Of a stretch of 64,000 nt of DNA, positions 47,614 to 59,124 are shown piece by piece. Positions within the stretch are counted from its first letter, which is position 1. The number at the start of each line of letters is the position of its first letter. This stretch comes from Syngnathus acus. Lineage: Eukaryota; Chordata; Actinopteri; Syngnathiformes; Syngnathidae. Made by a program: the position numbers and the translations under genes. The notes under the pieces are model-generated. The model worked only from the letters and a program-made list of their open reading frames with translations, had not been told where the DNA came from and made no database searches. The stretch covers positions 14,672,991 through 14,736,990 of the forward strand of contig NC_051092.1 of the NCBI RefSeq assembly GCF_901709675.1. Direction: 5' to 3'.

Positions 47614-48722
47614 CCGTATTTTCCGCCCTAAAAGGCGCACCTAAAAACCTAAAATTTTCTCAAAAGCCGACAGTGCGCCTTATAATCCAGTGCGCCTTAT
47701 ATATGGATCAATTGATGAATTTGTTGATCCATACTGGTTGTACACAGTGCTCTGCCAAAATGTTTCAGTACGTTTTAGTACGACTAGTAAATTACAAGGT
47801 CGCATCGCTTCCCAACATTATGGTAACTGTAGTCAGGGGGCGTCACCGAATAGCTGTTGTACCCGCGAGGCTATTTCATTTCAAAATAGGCTGCTCCGTT
47901 AATGTTTCGAGTAAATCTACGGATTGATATGGAAGGGAAACATAGGTAAGCAGTACCAATGCGTTAGATCGAACTTTAATCAGTTCCGATCATTTTATAG
48001 GAGATCGTTTGAGAAACGCGATTGTTTACACTTTGCTGAGGCTCATGGGAGATTGCGAGCTGAGGCTCGTGGGACTTTGCGGATGGCTAATGCTATAACG
48101 ATAGCTGCTATACGTACCAGGCTATTTCATGTCAAAATAGGCTGCTCTGTTAATGTTTCGAGTAAATCTACGGATCGCTATGGAAGGGAAACATAGGTAA
48201 GTAGTACCAATGCGTTAGATCGAACTTTAGTCAGTTCTGATCATTTTATAGGAGATCGTTTGAGAAACGCGATTGTTTACACTTTGCTGAGGCTCATGGG
48301 AGATTGCGAGCTGAGGCTCGTGGGACTTTGCGGATGGCTAATGCTATAACGATAGCTGCTATACGTACCAGGCTATTTCATGTGAAAATAGGCTGCTCTG
48401 TTAATGTTTCGAGTAAATCTACGGATCGATATGGAAGGGAAACATAGGTAAGTTGTACCAATGCGTTAGATCGAACTTTAGTCAGTTCCGATCATTTTAT
48501 AGGAGATCGTTTGAGAAACGCGATTGTTTACAGAGGGCTCATTGGTTATTGGCTAGTGGCTGCATACCGCAACCCTAGTCAACCTCAGTTTGTTGCAGTA
48601 TAGCTTCTATTTTATGCGCCTTATAATCCGGTGCGCCTTATATATGGACAAAGTTTTAAAATGGGCCGTTCATTGAAGGTGCGCCTTATAATCCGGTGCG
48701 CCTTTTAGGGCGGAAAATACGG
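47614..48722. mobile_element. MITE with CCGTATTTTCC ends and 251-bp minisatellite, short copy
   Basis: 1,109 bp, TA on both sides (47612-47613 and 48723-48724). Same family as 31173-33033. GATATGG-type unit starts lie at 47926, 48177 and 48428. It has two full 251-bp units plus a partial one, i.e. three fewer than the long copy, and otherwise nearly the same flanks. Confidence 0.88.
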
Positions 48723-48724
48723 TA

Positions 48725-49709
48725 ATTTAAAAATTACTATTGTATCTTGTTCTGCAATTTTTATTTATTTTTATTTATTTTAACTGCCACGACTATGCAG
48801 TTAGGATGTGTGCATAAACGAAAATAAATGGGATCAGTCACGTGATGTCCGAAGTTCTTTTGGCGGGGTGTAGGACACAACCTTTTTGCATTTTGAATAT
48901 ATGTTATGCATTTTCATTTCATGAGACCAGGACTATGAATGGTCCTTCCCTGGAAAAAATAAGCATTTAAAGCAATGGTTATTAGAGTGACGAACACAGG
49001 TTGAGGGGTATGATTCTGATCTCTCCTATAATAGGGAGCAGTAAAAGTTTTAAATTGCAACTGAGCTTCTCAAACGTAACTTGTGACTGTCGACAATTAA
49101 AAGTGATCTTTTTTGCTAACAATAACAAGTGATAAGAAGCTCAAGTAATCAGTGATGACCAGTCCTGGCAACCTTGGCTGCAATTTTACCCAGCTACAGT
49201 TGCAACAACGTGAGTGCCAGCCGAAGCACAACAGCGACTGAACATGAGCTCGCAGAGAGTGGGTTTTCCTCCTGCTCGGACAGGCAAATACACATGCTGG
49301 TTTGTAAATGCATCCGTGTAACTTAAACTATTAAACCGGAAAACCCACGGTCCAATAGGGCGTACTGTCCCGTGTAGAGCAGAACAAACGGATTCAATAT
49401 TTTGTCATGTAATGTTGTACCCTCGTGGTCTTCAGGCCACTGTTCATCTCGAATCCTATTGAGGCTTTGGACAAGTTGAAGTTGAACAAGGTCTCTAGTC
49501 TAAACAATTCATTCAGTGATCGAAGTAGTGAGTTTGATTAGCGGTTAGTTGTTGATGACTCAATTAATTGTAGCACTTGTAAAGTAGACATGCTATTGCG
49601 TTAGCTCTTTGTTGAGTGTTGCGTGTCTTTCATGTACATATGTATGCTGTAGTCAGCCATTTACGACATGACCAAATCATGATTTGTTGTCCTGTTTGTG
49701 GTCAGCATC
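48725..49709 (+). other. Upstream region of cenpa
   Basis: No gene or repeat recognised. It should contain the cenpa promoter and 5' UTR, but I see no defined TATA box or start site. Confidence 0.4.
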
Positions 49710-50887
49710 ATGCGCCACAACTCCTCGTCCAGCCGAAGAAAAGGCGGCAATCCGCGCCGCCGTCCTCCGCAGCCACTGCCTGGGCCATCCCCCGGTGTGC
49801 AATGCACATCCTCTGCGGCATCCCCCAGAGGGCGCCGCCCGCCGCAGTCACCGCAGCGGGCATCCCCCAGAGGGCGCCACCCGCCACAGTCACCGCAGCG
49901 GGCATCCCCCAGAGGGCGCCGCCCGCCGCAGTCACCGCAGCCGGGCCCATCTGGGAATAGTGAGTTCACTGCGCCGTTGTCCCATTTTGATGACACGTTC
50001 CTAAAGGTTTTTGTATTTCCAGCTCAGCCACCTGCGCCGCCGCCCCCGTTGCCCATGCCGCCCAGGAGGCGAAGGTACCGGCCAGGGACCAAGGCCCTAA
50101 TGGAGATCCGCAAGTTCCAGAAGAGCACAGAGCTCCTCATCAGGAAAGCGCCCTTCTCTCGCCTGGTAAGGTGTTACCAGCTCACACGTTAGCCCATAAG
50201 CTTGTTAGATCATTGCCTTGACATGTAGCCACCCTCCCACACACCCAGGTCCGTGAGGTGTGCCAGTCATATGGCAGAAGTGCCCTCAGATGGCAGGTCT
50301 TCGCCCTGATGGCGCTTCAGGAGGTAAAGTCGCCGGGGAGGTCCAAATGTCATACTAAAGTCTCTATCCTACAGAGCGACCAAGAATTGCGAGTGTTTTC
50401 AAATGGAGTGATTACTGCATTTTCGTTATGGTTTGTTGAAGGTCGCAAACTTTCGACAAAGCGTTTGGCAAATGTTCACCTGTACTTTTCTTCTACGCGG
50501 GGGAAATTTTGATCAGGGAGTTTTTAACATATTCAAAATTTTATTGCGACAACAAGAACTTCCTAAAAAAGTTGGTGAACGTTTGGGACATTGAACGATC
50601 CCTGACCAACTCTGGCGTGTACGCAAGTGACAATCGGTGATGCCCCATTTCCGCCTACCGACTCACTGCGACCCAAAATACTGCGCTGCCCTTGCCGACG
50701 CCGGACGCAGCGGGACACTCGGGCCGGCTTACACATTGACGACTTGTTGGGATCTTTACAGGCGGCTGAGGCCTTATTGGTGTTGCTGTTCTCTGATGCC
50801 AACCTGTGCGCCATCCACGCCAAGCGGGTCACCATTTTTCCCCGCGACCTCCAGCTGGCCCGACGGATCCGCGGGCAAGAGTTCTGA
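49710..50887 (+). CDS. cenpa: Centromeric histone H3 variant CENP-A
   Basis: Replaces H3 in centromeric nucleosomes and marks the kinetochore site. Exons: 49710-49959, 50023-50165, 50249-50323, 50762-50887 (TGA at 50885-50887); all introns are GT...AG and the phases fit, giving 197 residues. Start chosen at ATG 49710 ([13 protein letters not shown]). Histone part: [20 protein letters not shown] (alpha N), [19 protein letters not shown] (alpha 1), [17 protein letters not shown] (loop 1, alpha 2), [19 protein letters not shown], and [17 protein letters not shown] at the end. The short loop-1 insertion and RWQ rather than the H3 motif identify CENP-A. The N-tail of about 95 residues is more than twice the human one and contains three copies of a 14-residue repeat. 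Intron 1 is 63 nt, so retention would keep the frame open. Confidence 0.92.
49818..49943 (+). repeat. cenpa: 42-bp coding repeat, three copies, in the CENP-A N-tail
   Basis: Units start at 49818, 49860 and 49902 and encode [14 protein letters not shown]-type blocks (about residues 37-78). The SPRGR and SPQR steps resemble S/T-P-x-R/K minor-groove-binding motifs. Confidence 0.9.
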
Positions 50888-51120
50888 TGAAGATGATAGC
50901 CGCGTGGTGACTCAAACGTTTCACAGTGACCACTCGACACAACCCAACCTTTATAGTCGAAATTGACTTAAATACTGTTGTTTGCAGTGTTTGTGTTTTA
51001 TATATAGTGAAGTGTTTGTGTTTTATATCTAAAGTTATGTGACAAGAGTGGATCATTTCTTGGCCCTGCCCACTTCTTCACCAGGCAGCCAATTATGTGA
51101 GTGCTAAGCTTCACTCTGTA

Positions 51121-51345
51121 GTGTCATCCACGCGCGTCACCGTTTTTCCCCGCGACATCCAGCTGGCCTGATGTACCCGCGGGCAAGATTTCTGATTAAG
51201 ATGATAGCCCCATGGTGACTCGTTTCACGGTCACCACTCGACTCAACCCAACCTGTATAGTAGAAATCCTCTTCAATTACTGTTTGCGGTGTTTGTGTTT
51301 TATCGATAGTGCAGTGTCTCTGTTCTGTATATAAGGTTATGTGAC
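51121..51345 (+). pseudogene. Decayed duplicate of the last cenpa exon and 3' UTR
   Basis: Aligns with 50810-51045. The coding part TCACCGTTTTTCCCCGCGAC is followed by CATCCAGCTGGCC, then TGA in place of the arginine codon, and GCGGGCAAGATTTCTGA. The match continues through the 3' UTR (AAGATGATAGCC, CACTCGACTCAACCCAACC, GTGTTTGTGTTTTAT). It begins inside the exon and has no splice acceptor. It lies upstream of the likely AATAAA at 51380-51385. Confidence 0.82.
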
Positions 51346-51594
51346 GTGTGTTCATCGTAAGACAAAGTATTTTCAGTAAAATAAAAATATTTCTAAAAAA
51401 CAAAATATATACGGTACTATTGAGAGCTTACCTGAGTAAATTTTTTTACATCAGAAAAATAAACATTTCAATATTATTGTGCGGTTAGTTGTTAATCTTG
51501 ATGTGAATTGAATGAGCAAACACTAACAAACAAAACTAACTTATCTATTGAGGCACAATATTACATTACAGTATCAATATTGTAGTCGACCACT

Positions 51595-51783
51595 CCAGAT
51601 TGCCCGTAGGTTGTGGTTTTGAGCTCGAAAGGTTGCCTGTGTGCCCTGCAATTGGCGTTCGGGGTGTCCCCCGCCTACTGCCCGAAGTCTGCTGGGTTAA
51701 GCTCCAGCATACCAGTGAACCTTGTGTCAAAAAGCAGTTCAGAAAAACGATGGATGGATAGATAGATGGATAGATGGATGGAT
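51595..51783 (+). mobile_element. 5'-truncated SINE with (GATG)n tail
   Basis: Diverged copy of the 3' part of the SINE at 46417-46803 (GGGGTGTCCCCCGCCTACTG, CTCCAGCATACC, GATGGATGGATA tail). Confidence 0.7.
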
Positions 51784-51845
51784 ATTATAGTACCGTTATT
51801 TTCTTTATTACGTTGTGTCGCAGACCCGAGCCGATCTGAACTACC

Positions 51846-52065
51846 GAGTCAATGTGGTTGTCAAGCCTGAAGCCATCCGTGTGTGAATCCCCGTGGGATT
51901 TTGATCCATCCCATGGGGGAGAGGGGAGCAGTGAGCAGCAGCGGCGCCGCGCTCGGGAATCATTTGATGATCTAACCCCCCAATTCCAACCGTTAATGCT
52001 GAGTGCCAAGCAGGGAGGCAATGGGTCCCATTTTTATAGTCTTTGGTATGACCCGGCCGGGTTAC
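51846..52065 (-). mobile_element. Partial tRNA-derived SINE
   Basis: Matches the SINE at 59770-60075 on the same strand (GGGGAGAGGGGAGCAGTGAG ... TTTGGTATGACCCGGCCGGG). It lacks the tRNA head and part of the 3' region. Confidence 0.75.
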
Positions 52066-52482
52066 TTAAGTCCGTAAACGTAAAATGATTTCAGAAAAAA
52101 GATCATCTTTGGGAACAACCGGATGTTATTCTGCCGGTCAGTATCACTGCGCATGCAGTAGCAAACTCGATAGCGAAGAAATATGTGAGACTCTCAACGG
52201 GATCACCAATATTTGAGTGATGTTCCAGTTATTTATCACAATTAGTTTACCAAGTCTGTGTTTTCAGTTCCTCCAATAAACCCTGGTACAAGCTGCACTT
52301 GGTCGCCCCGCTCCTGTCCACACTCCATCCGTGACAAGATTTTCTTCAAAAATTGTTGTACCATGATTTTCTTCAAAAAAAAAAAAAAAAAAAAAAGAAA
52401 TTGCACCCATGTATAATGCGCACCCCAGATTTTAGGACAATAAATTAGTTCAATTTTGCGCATTATACATGGCAAAAAACGG
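52066..52482. other. Repeat fragments before the Tc1 element
   Basis: A piece resembling an LTR end (AATAAACCCTGG ... CCGTGACA, about 52275-52335), an A run (52374-52396), and a short MITE-like piece with GCGCATTATACATGG inverted against CATGTATAATGCGC (about 52409-52475). None can be classified with confidence. Confidence 0.35.
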
Positions 52483-53577
52483 TATATTGAAATGGAAGGA
52501 GTATCAGACCACTGCAAATCTACCAAGACCCGGAGAACAAGGAGAAGACTGATCAGAGATGCAGCCAACAGGCCCATGATCACTCTGGATGAACTGCAGA
52601 TAACTACAGCTGAGGTGGGAGAGTCTGTCCATAGGACAACAATCAGTCGTGCACTGCACAAATCTGGCCTTTATGGAAGAGTGGCAAGAAGAAAGCCATT
52701 TCTCAAAGATATCCATAAAAAGTCTCGTTTAAAGTTTGCCACAAGCCACCTGGGAGACACACCAAACATGTGGAAGAAGGTGCTCTGGTCAGATGAAACC
52801 AAAATCGAACTTTTTGGCCACAATGCAAAACGATATGTTTGGCGTAAAAGCAACACAGCTCATCACCCTGAACACACCATCCCCACTGTCAAACATGGTG
52901 GTGGCAGCATCATGGTTTGGGCCTGCTTTTCTTCAGCAGGGACAGGGAAGATGGCTAAAGTTGATGGGAAGATGGATGGAGCCAAATACAGGACCATTCT
53001 GGAAGAAAACCTGTTGGAGTCTGCAAAAGACCTGAGACTGGGACGGAGATTTATCTTCCAACAGGACAATGATCCAAAACATAAAGCCAAATCTACAATG
53101 GAATGGTTCACAAATAGACGTATCCAGGTGTTAGAATGGCCAAGTCAAAGTCCAGACCTGAATCCAATCGAGAATCTGTGGAAAGAGCTTAAGACTGCTG
53201 TTCACAAACGCTCTCCATCCAACCTCACTGAGCTCGAGCTGTTTTGCAAGGAAGAATGGTCAAGAATTCCAGTCTCTCGATGTGCAAAACTGATAGAGAC
53301 ATACCCCAAGCGACTTGCAGCTGTAATTGCAGCAAAAGGTGGCGCTACAAAGTATTAGCGCAAGGGGGCCGAATAATATTGCACGCCCCACTTTTCAGTT
53401 TTTTATTTGTTAAAAAAGTTTAAATTATCCAATAAATTTCGTTCCACTTCACAATTGTGTCCCACTTGTTGTTGATTCTTGACAAAAAATTAAACTTCTA
53501 TATCTTTATGTTTGAAGCCTGAAATGTCGCAAAATGTTGAAAGGTTCAAGGGGGCCAAATACTTTCGCAAGGCACTG
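52483..53577 (+). mobile_element. 5'-truncated Tc1 transposon
   Basis: The right end GCGAAAGTATTTGG (complement of GGGGGCCAAATACTTTCGCA, 53550-53569) is the Tc1 inverted end; the left end and its inverted repeat are absent. It is directly followed by a LINE 3' end. Confidence 0.8.
52495..53358 (+). pseudogene. Tc1 transposase lacking its N-terminus
   Basis: About 288 codons of Tc1-type DD34E transposase, uninterrupted. It holds the second half of the paired-type DNA-binding region (TISRALHKSGLYGRVARRKP) and the catalytic domain: VLWSDETKIELFG (first D), FQQDNDPKHKAKST (second D), QSPDLNPIENLWKELK (E). The first helix-turn-helix is missing because the element is 5' truncated; the ATG at 52456 lies in foreign sequence. 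Catalysis could be preserved but end-recognition is not. Confidence 0.88.
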
Positions 53578-53703
53578 TATATCGTGTACTATGTCTTGTC
53601 ACCGTGGGATAGTGGAAACGTAATTTCGATTTCTTTGTGTGTCTTGGCATGTGAAGAGATTGACAATAAAGCAGACTTTGACTTTGACTTTTTGACTTTG
53701 AAT
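53578..53703 (+). mobile_element. LINE 3' end fragment
   Basis: GTCTTGTCACCGTGGGATAG ... GACAATAAAGCAGACTTTGAC, with a (TTTGAC)n tail. Same 3' end (inverted) as the LINE at 62748-64000. Confidence 0.75.
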
Positions 53704-55394
53704 TTGCTAATGCCTCCATAGCCATAGAAATGAAGTCAGGCATCAGCCACAACGTCATTTCTTATTCGATGCTGGTTTATTACCGCTGCGTTGTCATGAA
53801 AGGGAGGTTTGCATCGTAGTCGGTATTTTTGGACTAACACTAACGCTGATTAGCCATGTCACCAACTTACCCAAAATGCTTCTATTTATATCACAGATCA
53901 CCCGGATTACCACAACTGCAATGTTTGTAAATCAAGGCTCAAAGCCAGTGGTAGAAGCAGGGCACAAGGCATTTCCGAAACAAATGCTCTGCCAAATAAA
54001 TAAATGCATGAATAAACCACGATTCAAAATGATTTCGATCGCCAGCATCCTCATGATTTGTCGACTAATCTTGGTAACCCTATAGGTCGTTGAGGCAAGA
54101 AATTCCACCGATAAGGTAGCAGCCATTTTTATTGCGGTGTTGTTCATACATTGCAGACAAATATGTTGAAAAATATTTGCTCCCCTGGGATAGTGTATCT
54201 TGGGTCATATTTTTGAAAGTTTTTAAAGTCCACCTCTTCTGCAGTCTGTATTGACATCATGTCTTTGGTCAGACAATACTATGTGGCAGCTACAGTAATA
54301 TCATACCACAGCCACTTTTTTTATTTGGAAGGAGTGCACCTAATGACTGCTCCAACAATGCTCGGATGAGACATTTGTTAATTTTTCTAGAAAGAAAACC
54401 AACTGTTTTTGTCCTCCTCATGTGTCTCAATAGCCTGCTCATTTGTTTTTTCACCTTTGGATGTAAAGGTTTTGCTGAATAATTTGTAAATGATTGTATT
54501 TTAATGTACAGCATGTCTAATCTTGTGCAGCCAAACCACCGCTGCACAACAGAAGCAGGTTCCCCATTAGGTAATAAATCTTTATTTCGGGATAAAGTAA
54601 CAGGGGTTTGGCAATGAAAGGAGGAGCGAGTCAGGAAACATTTTCCTCCACCAGCATCACGTAGTGGCCTGGCCACTATCCTGCAAGAAGTATGGCTTTA
54701 TATCCCTCTGACCACTGCACATGTAATTTCAAAGACAAATTGACGCTGTATTGGCCGCAAAAGGAGCCCCTTATTGTGGTCTAAAATTGGGTGTTCATGA
54801 TTAGATGTGGCAGCGCTGCTTTTGGTCACTGACATTGTTGGTATGCTAGAGAATGTGCATACACCTGAAGGGACACAATCATTTATACGGAATACTTCAT
54901 CATGTCCCGACGTTGCACCCGCAAAAAGAAAGACGCATCACATTTGCGTTCTTCATTTCGACAACTTTACTTTCCTCGGTTGACTCGGAGATTACACGAA
55001 GCATTTTTTTTCCATCCAACGCACATCCACTCAGTAGCTTTTTTCTCTGTCCCCCTCTTATTACGTCACAAGCCACTTCAACACTCGAAGTCTAACCTCT
55101 GTGTCCTAACAAAAGCTACAAGAACTGCATAAAAGTAAAATATATGACAAAATAAGAATTAACTGAAACCAAGGCTTTACTGAAATCATATATTTTCACA
55201 GATAATAAAATAATCTTCCTTCAAAACCTATAGGTTGCAACACTTACAGTATTAATTGATATTTCGAAGTTTTATCACCAACAATAGTACACCGGTAATG
55301 TAGAAGGTATGATATGCCACACAAATTATCCTAAAAAAATAATCACTGAATTTTTGTACCTCTAATGCTAATAAGTGCTTTTTGCTGTGCGCAG
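53704..55394. other. Intergenic or 5' flank of the MHC gene
   Basis: No coding exon is supported. An MHC leader exon is expected somewhere here or further upstream, but I could not identify one. Confidence 0.4.
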
Positions 55395-58300
55395 CCCTCC
55401 ACTCTCTGTGGCATGTGTACACAATGACCAGCAACATCCCACGTCTTCCATCCATGATGGCGGTGGTGATGGTGGACGGTGTCATCACAGAACATTATGA
55501 CAGCCGCACCAAGGTGACCGTGGCCAAACAGGCCTGGATGGACGCCGTCACTCACAAAGAACCTGACTACTGGGAAAAGCAGACAAACTTCTGGCAAGGA
55601 CAGGAACACTTTGGAAACATTAACATGGCAATACTTAAGGATAGATTCAACCAATCACACGGTGAGTGAACATTCCCTCTCTGCTTCTACAGTATAGCTT
55701 TGGCACTTTGTTGAGTCTTCTCAAAATGTTATCAAAGAAAGCTAATAGCAGTGTAACAACAAAGTGTTATTGTTCTTAAAAAAGGCCTCTTTGGCGCAGA
55801 TTGTTGTGCAACCTCTTATGCAGTCTGGACACGGTCTTGGCCCATTTGAATGTTTAAATGGATTATTTAAAAAAAAAAAAGTGAGATCAATGTCAGTATT
55901 TATATAAGCATACTGAGTACAGTGTCAATGCATGTACGTACACATGCATTCACTGTATAAGCTTTTACATTGCATGCCACATTGGTGATCTATTTGACTG
56001 CATTTGATGTCATTCATTGTTGATATAACAATACATTTAACAATACTTTTTCATTTTTACTGTCAATTTCTGCATCATGCATTTCAAAAAGGAGCGGATG
56101 GGAGACAGCGAGCTCTTCTACGCTTCAAGCCATCTCCCCTTGCACAGTGCACACATTGAGAAGGAGGCTTGCCAGGCACTTGCATTTCACATATGTCGGT
56201 AGACAGGCGACTTTGCGTGTATGTATACTTACCATATACTTACCAAGTCGGCGACGCGCCTTTTATTTATTTTTTTAAATGCCGATGTTAAAAATCAATG
56301 TAACATACACAGGATAAATGGCAAATTTCACTGTTGTATGCAACACTTCACCTGTTGTATATATCTCACGTGACAAGGAATCTAGTTATGTGACAATGAG
56401 AGAATGGAGTTTGAATATTCGTTTCGTTTCATTTTTTATTTCAAACATGTGAAAAGAGAATAAGATTATTGTACACAATGAAAAGACATGACAAAATACA
56501 TGCATATACATATATACACATACCGACATACCCACATACATACATATACATATATATATATACATATAAAAATATACATATACATATATATACACATACA
56601 CATACACATGCCTATAAGCTTAGCAATAAAGATATAACCGCAAAAGAACCATAAGTCACATTCACATATTAAAGTAAATCGGGGAAGATGTGTGGCCAGC
56701 GACTTGCGCAGTCACAAACTGTTAATACTCGTATGACACTACGACAACACAAACGGAAAACCTCCATAACCCCTGAGAAACCTACAATGGTCTTCTGACA
56801 TTCCAGACACGTGAAATATTCAAAGGCAAAGGGAACTGTAAATCATTATGTATGGGAGCGCCGAAAGATGGTATCTCTTTGGAAAAGTGTTGTAATGCAA
56901 ATTACCAAAGCTCTGAGCTAATACTGTATCCTCGTGCTGCGCCTGGTCAGGCATCCACGTGTTCCAGGTGCTGCACGGCTGCGAGTATAACGACGACAGC
57001 GTCTCAAAGTCAGGCTTCAACCATCACAGTTATGATGGCGACGACACGCTGTTTCTAGACATGGAGAACCGGCGGTGGATCTGGCTCCAGTCTCAGCTGG
57101 AGGCCACTGTCCGCAAGTGGAACCTCAATGAAGGCTGGCTGGAGTTCATGGACCTTCGCTTGCTTGAGGAATGTCCTCAGCGCCTTTGCAAGATGCTGGA
57201 ATATGGGAAGAGCGTCCTGCAGAGAATACGTGAGTTGCTTGCTTTAGTACTTTGCAACAGCACATTTCACAACATTAAAGCATATGTAAAGGCACATTTA
57301 ACATGTTTTAAAAAACACTCAGAATGTTCGATTATATTCACCTGTATCCAAATAATATAATAGAATTTGAAATAAAATTGCATTTGTGAGCCAAACGCAG
57401 TTAATTTGTGTGTATTTCTCGATCTTTCCTGCCCCTGTCATGAACCGCGCCAATCTGGATCACATGGTACCGTGACGTAGATGATAGGACTCCCCCCATT
57501 GTTTACCGATTGATAGCGTCAAGATCCATACAATTTCCTGGTGTTTTGTCTCCAATACTTCACATATAAGCATAATAGAGACAACGGAGCCCCCCCAAGT
57601 TCACCCACCCCCCCTCGAAAGTGCCAAGACAGAGCCGTGCAATTGCCAAAAGGGAGATTCTTGGGGTATGAAAATGTTACCTTTTGTTATTTGAAAAATA
57701 AAAAAGTTTAGGCTTATAACAATAGGTGTAACTTTGGTAGTAACATACTGTGTGCAAAGGGAAAATAAGAATTAGCACACCAAAGTGATCATCGTTCATG
57801 GGTTTTCCCAGTCCTAAAAATTAATTTTCCTACTGTTTTCCACCCTATAAAAAAATATGTTGCCGAATATATTATTAAAAGAAATTTTCTTTGCAACTTT
57901 CTTATAATTTATTAAATTGGACACCCAAAACAATATCAGTATATAGCCATTGATTTTCTCCGGCTGTACCTTCCGCACCTTCGTTTTGCGATGCTTCAGT
58001 CGCTGGGGTACTTCTCACTGGTTCAAATAGGTAGCCTTGTACCCCAAGAAAGAAATCATACTCTTCTTCATTTTCGTCAGAAGGTGAAGAATCATCTGAG
58101 GGGGATTCGTCAGACGACATCGCTTCCACTTCTGTATCCGCCATTATGCTTACATGGGCTAAGTAACTCGGCAACGCTCGGCCTCCTATAATCTACGTCA
58201 CAGTCACTTCGACAATTTCCGGGATGAACTTCAACGATCACATACAAACCGTTGATTTTTCATCGATTACTCCTCAATTCGCAATTTTATTCAAAAATTC

Positions 58301-59114
58301 ACAACAGTTTCCAAAAATACAAGTCCATCTTTATCAAATACATTTTGGGACCCCATAGTATCTTTACATGCCCTTTAACGGGCCTCAGGTCCTGCGAAAT
58401 GAACTCGACAATTGCATTTGTGGTTTTGTGGGATAGAGAGCTGATCATTAATCTGGCAAGTGCCAGTTTGATACATGAATCACTCTTTGGAGATCTTCAC
58501 ACTATCAATCAGGGACCACTCAAATTGCAGTTTTGTTTCAGCCGTCAACACTAATCATGGCAAAATGAACGTTTGTCTTGTTTTATCACAACTTGAGTAG
58601 AGTTTCATATGTTGGTCAATGTGAGCTTCAAACACATCCCTGCTGCTTTAATGTCACACCCCAAGTCTAGATTAAAACTTTGAATTGATGCGAAAACAGC
58701 GGTTTAGACTCGGCAGCTTGTGAAATTTTGTGGAAGAACCGCATACTGCATACTACTGGTGTGCAGGAGGCCTTATGATGCAGCCTCATTTCTATGAATT
58801 AATTTTGTCTCACTTCCTCAGAGAGGCCCCTGGTGGCTCTGCTGCAGACACAGCCATCGGCGCCGGTTACATGTCACGCCACGGGATTCTACCCCAACAT
58901 AGTGGACATGTTCTGGATGCGCGACGGTGAACAGCTTCACGACCATGTGACGCACGACCAGCTGCTCCCCAACCACGACGGAACTTTCCAGCTCAGTGTT
59001 TGCCTGAATGTGAGTGCTGTGCCACCTGAAGACTGGCACCGCTATGCATGCATCTTCAGGCTCGAAGGACTTCCCGATAAGATCATCACTACACTGGACG
59101 CCGCCAAAATCTAA
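55395..59114 (+). CDS. MHC class I heavy chain: alpha1, alpha2 and alpha3 exons, early stop
   Basis: Antigen-presenting class I heavy chain. Exons: alpha1 55395-55661, alpha2 56951-57229, alpha3 58822-59124 (splice donor); junctions GT/AG, all phase 1. alpha1 has HSLWHVYT, VVMVDGVITEHYDS, KQAWMDAV, YWEKQTNFWQGQE and DRFNQS. alpha2 has the paired cysteines (HGCEYNDD; LEECPQRL), YDGDDTLFLD and YGKSVLQRI. alpha3 has the Ig-fold cysteines (VTCHATGFYP; RYACIF), MFWMRDGEQ and DGTFQLSVCL. The frame ends at TAA 59112-59114, four codons before the alpha3 donor, where the family normally continues to the connecting peptide and membrane exon. No leader or membrane exon is seen. It is either a pseudogene or a secreted form; the three domains look otherwise intact. 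Lineage (U, Z, L) not determined. Confidence 0.88.
56470..56625. repeat. (CATA)n microsatellite in the MHC alpha1-alpha2 intron
   Basis: ACATAC/ATATAC repeats, about 150 bp; the small frames across it on both strands are artefacts. Confidence 0.8.
57472..58201 (-). mobile_element. DNA transposon remnant in the MHC alpha2-alpha3 intron
   Basis: Imperfect inverted ends: GTGACGTAGATGATAGGAC at 57472-57490 and its complement-like CCTATAATCTACGTCAC at 58185-58201. On the - strand 57902-58174 encodes MADTEVEAMSSDESPSDDSS, an acidic start, followed by EYDFFLGVQGYLFEPV. This pattern resembles the N-terminus of transposon-linked fish proteins with a P2X7-type zinc domain (recalled, not searched). The frame ends after 90 codons and the rest is missing. 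Confidence 0.45.
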
Positions 59115-59124
59115 ACAAACTACG

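Noticed and set aside
49661-49996. - strand frame opposite the CENP-A tail repeat
   Set aside because: Gly/Cys/Asp-rich shadow of the 42-bp repeat; the + strand frame has the histone homology.
54290-54676. 128-codon - strand frame
   Set aside because: No homology, no splice or codon support, and not in a recognised repeat.
56386-56654. Tyr/Ile-rich and Thr/His-rich small frames
   Set aside because: Products of the CATA microsatellite.
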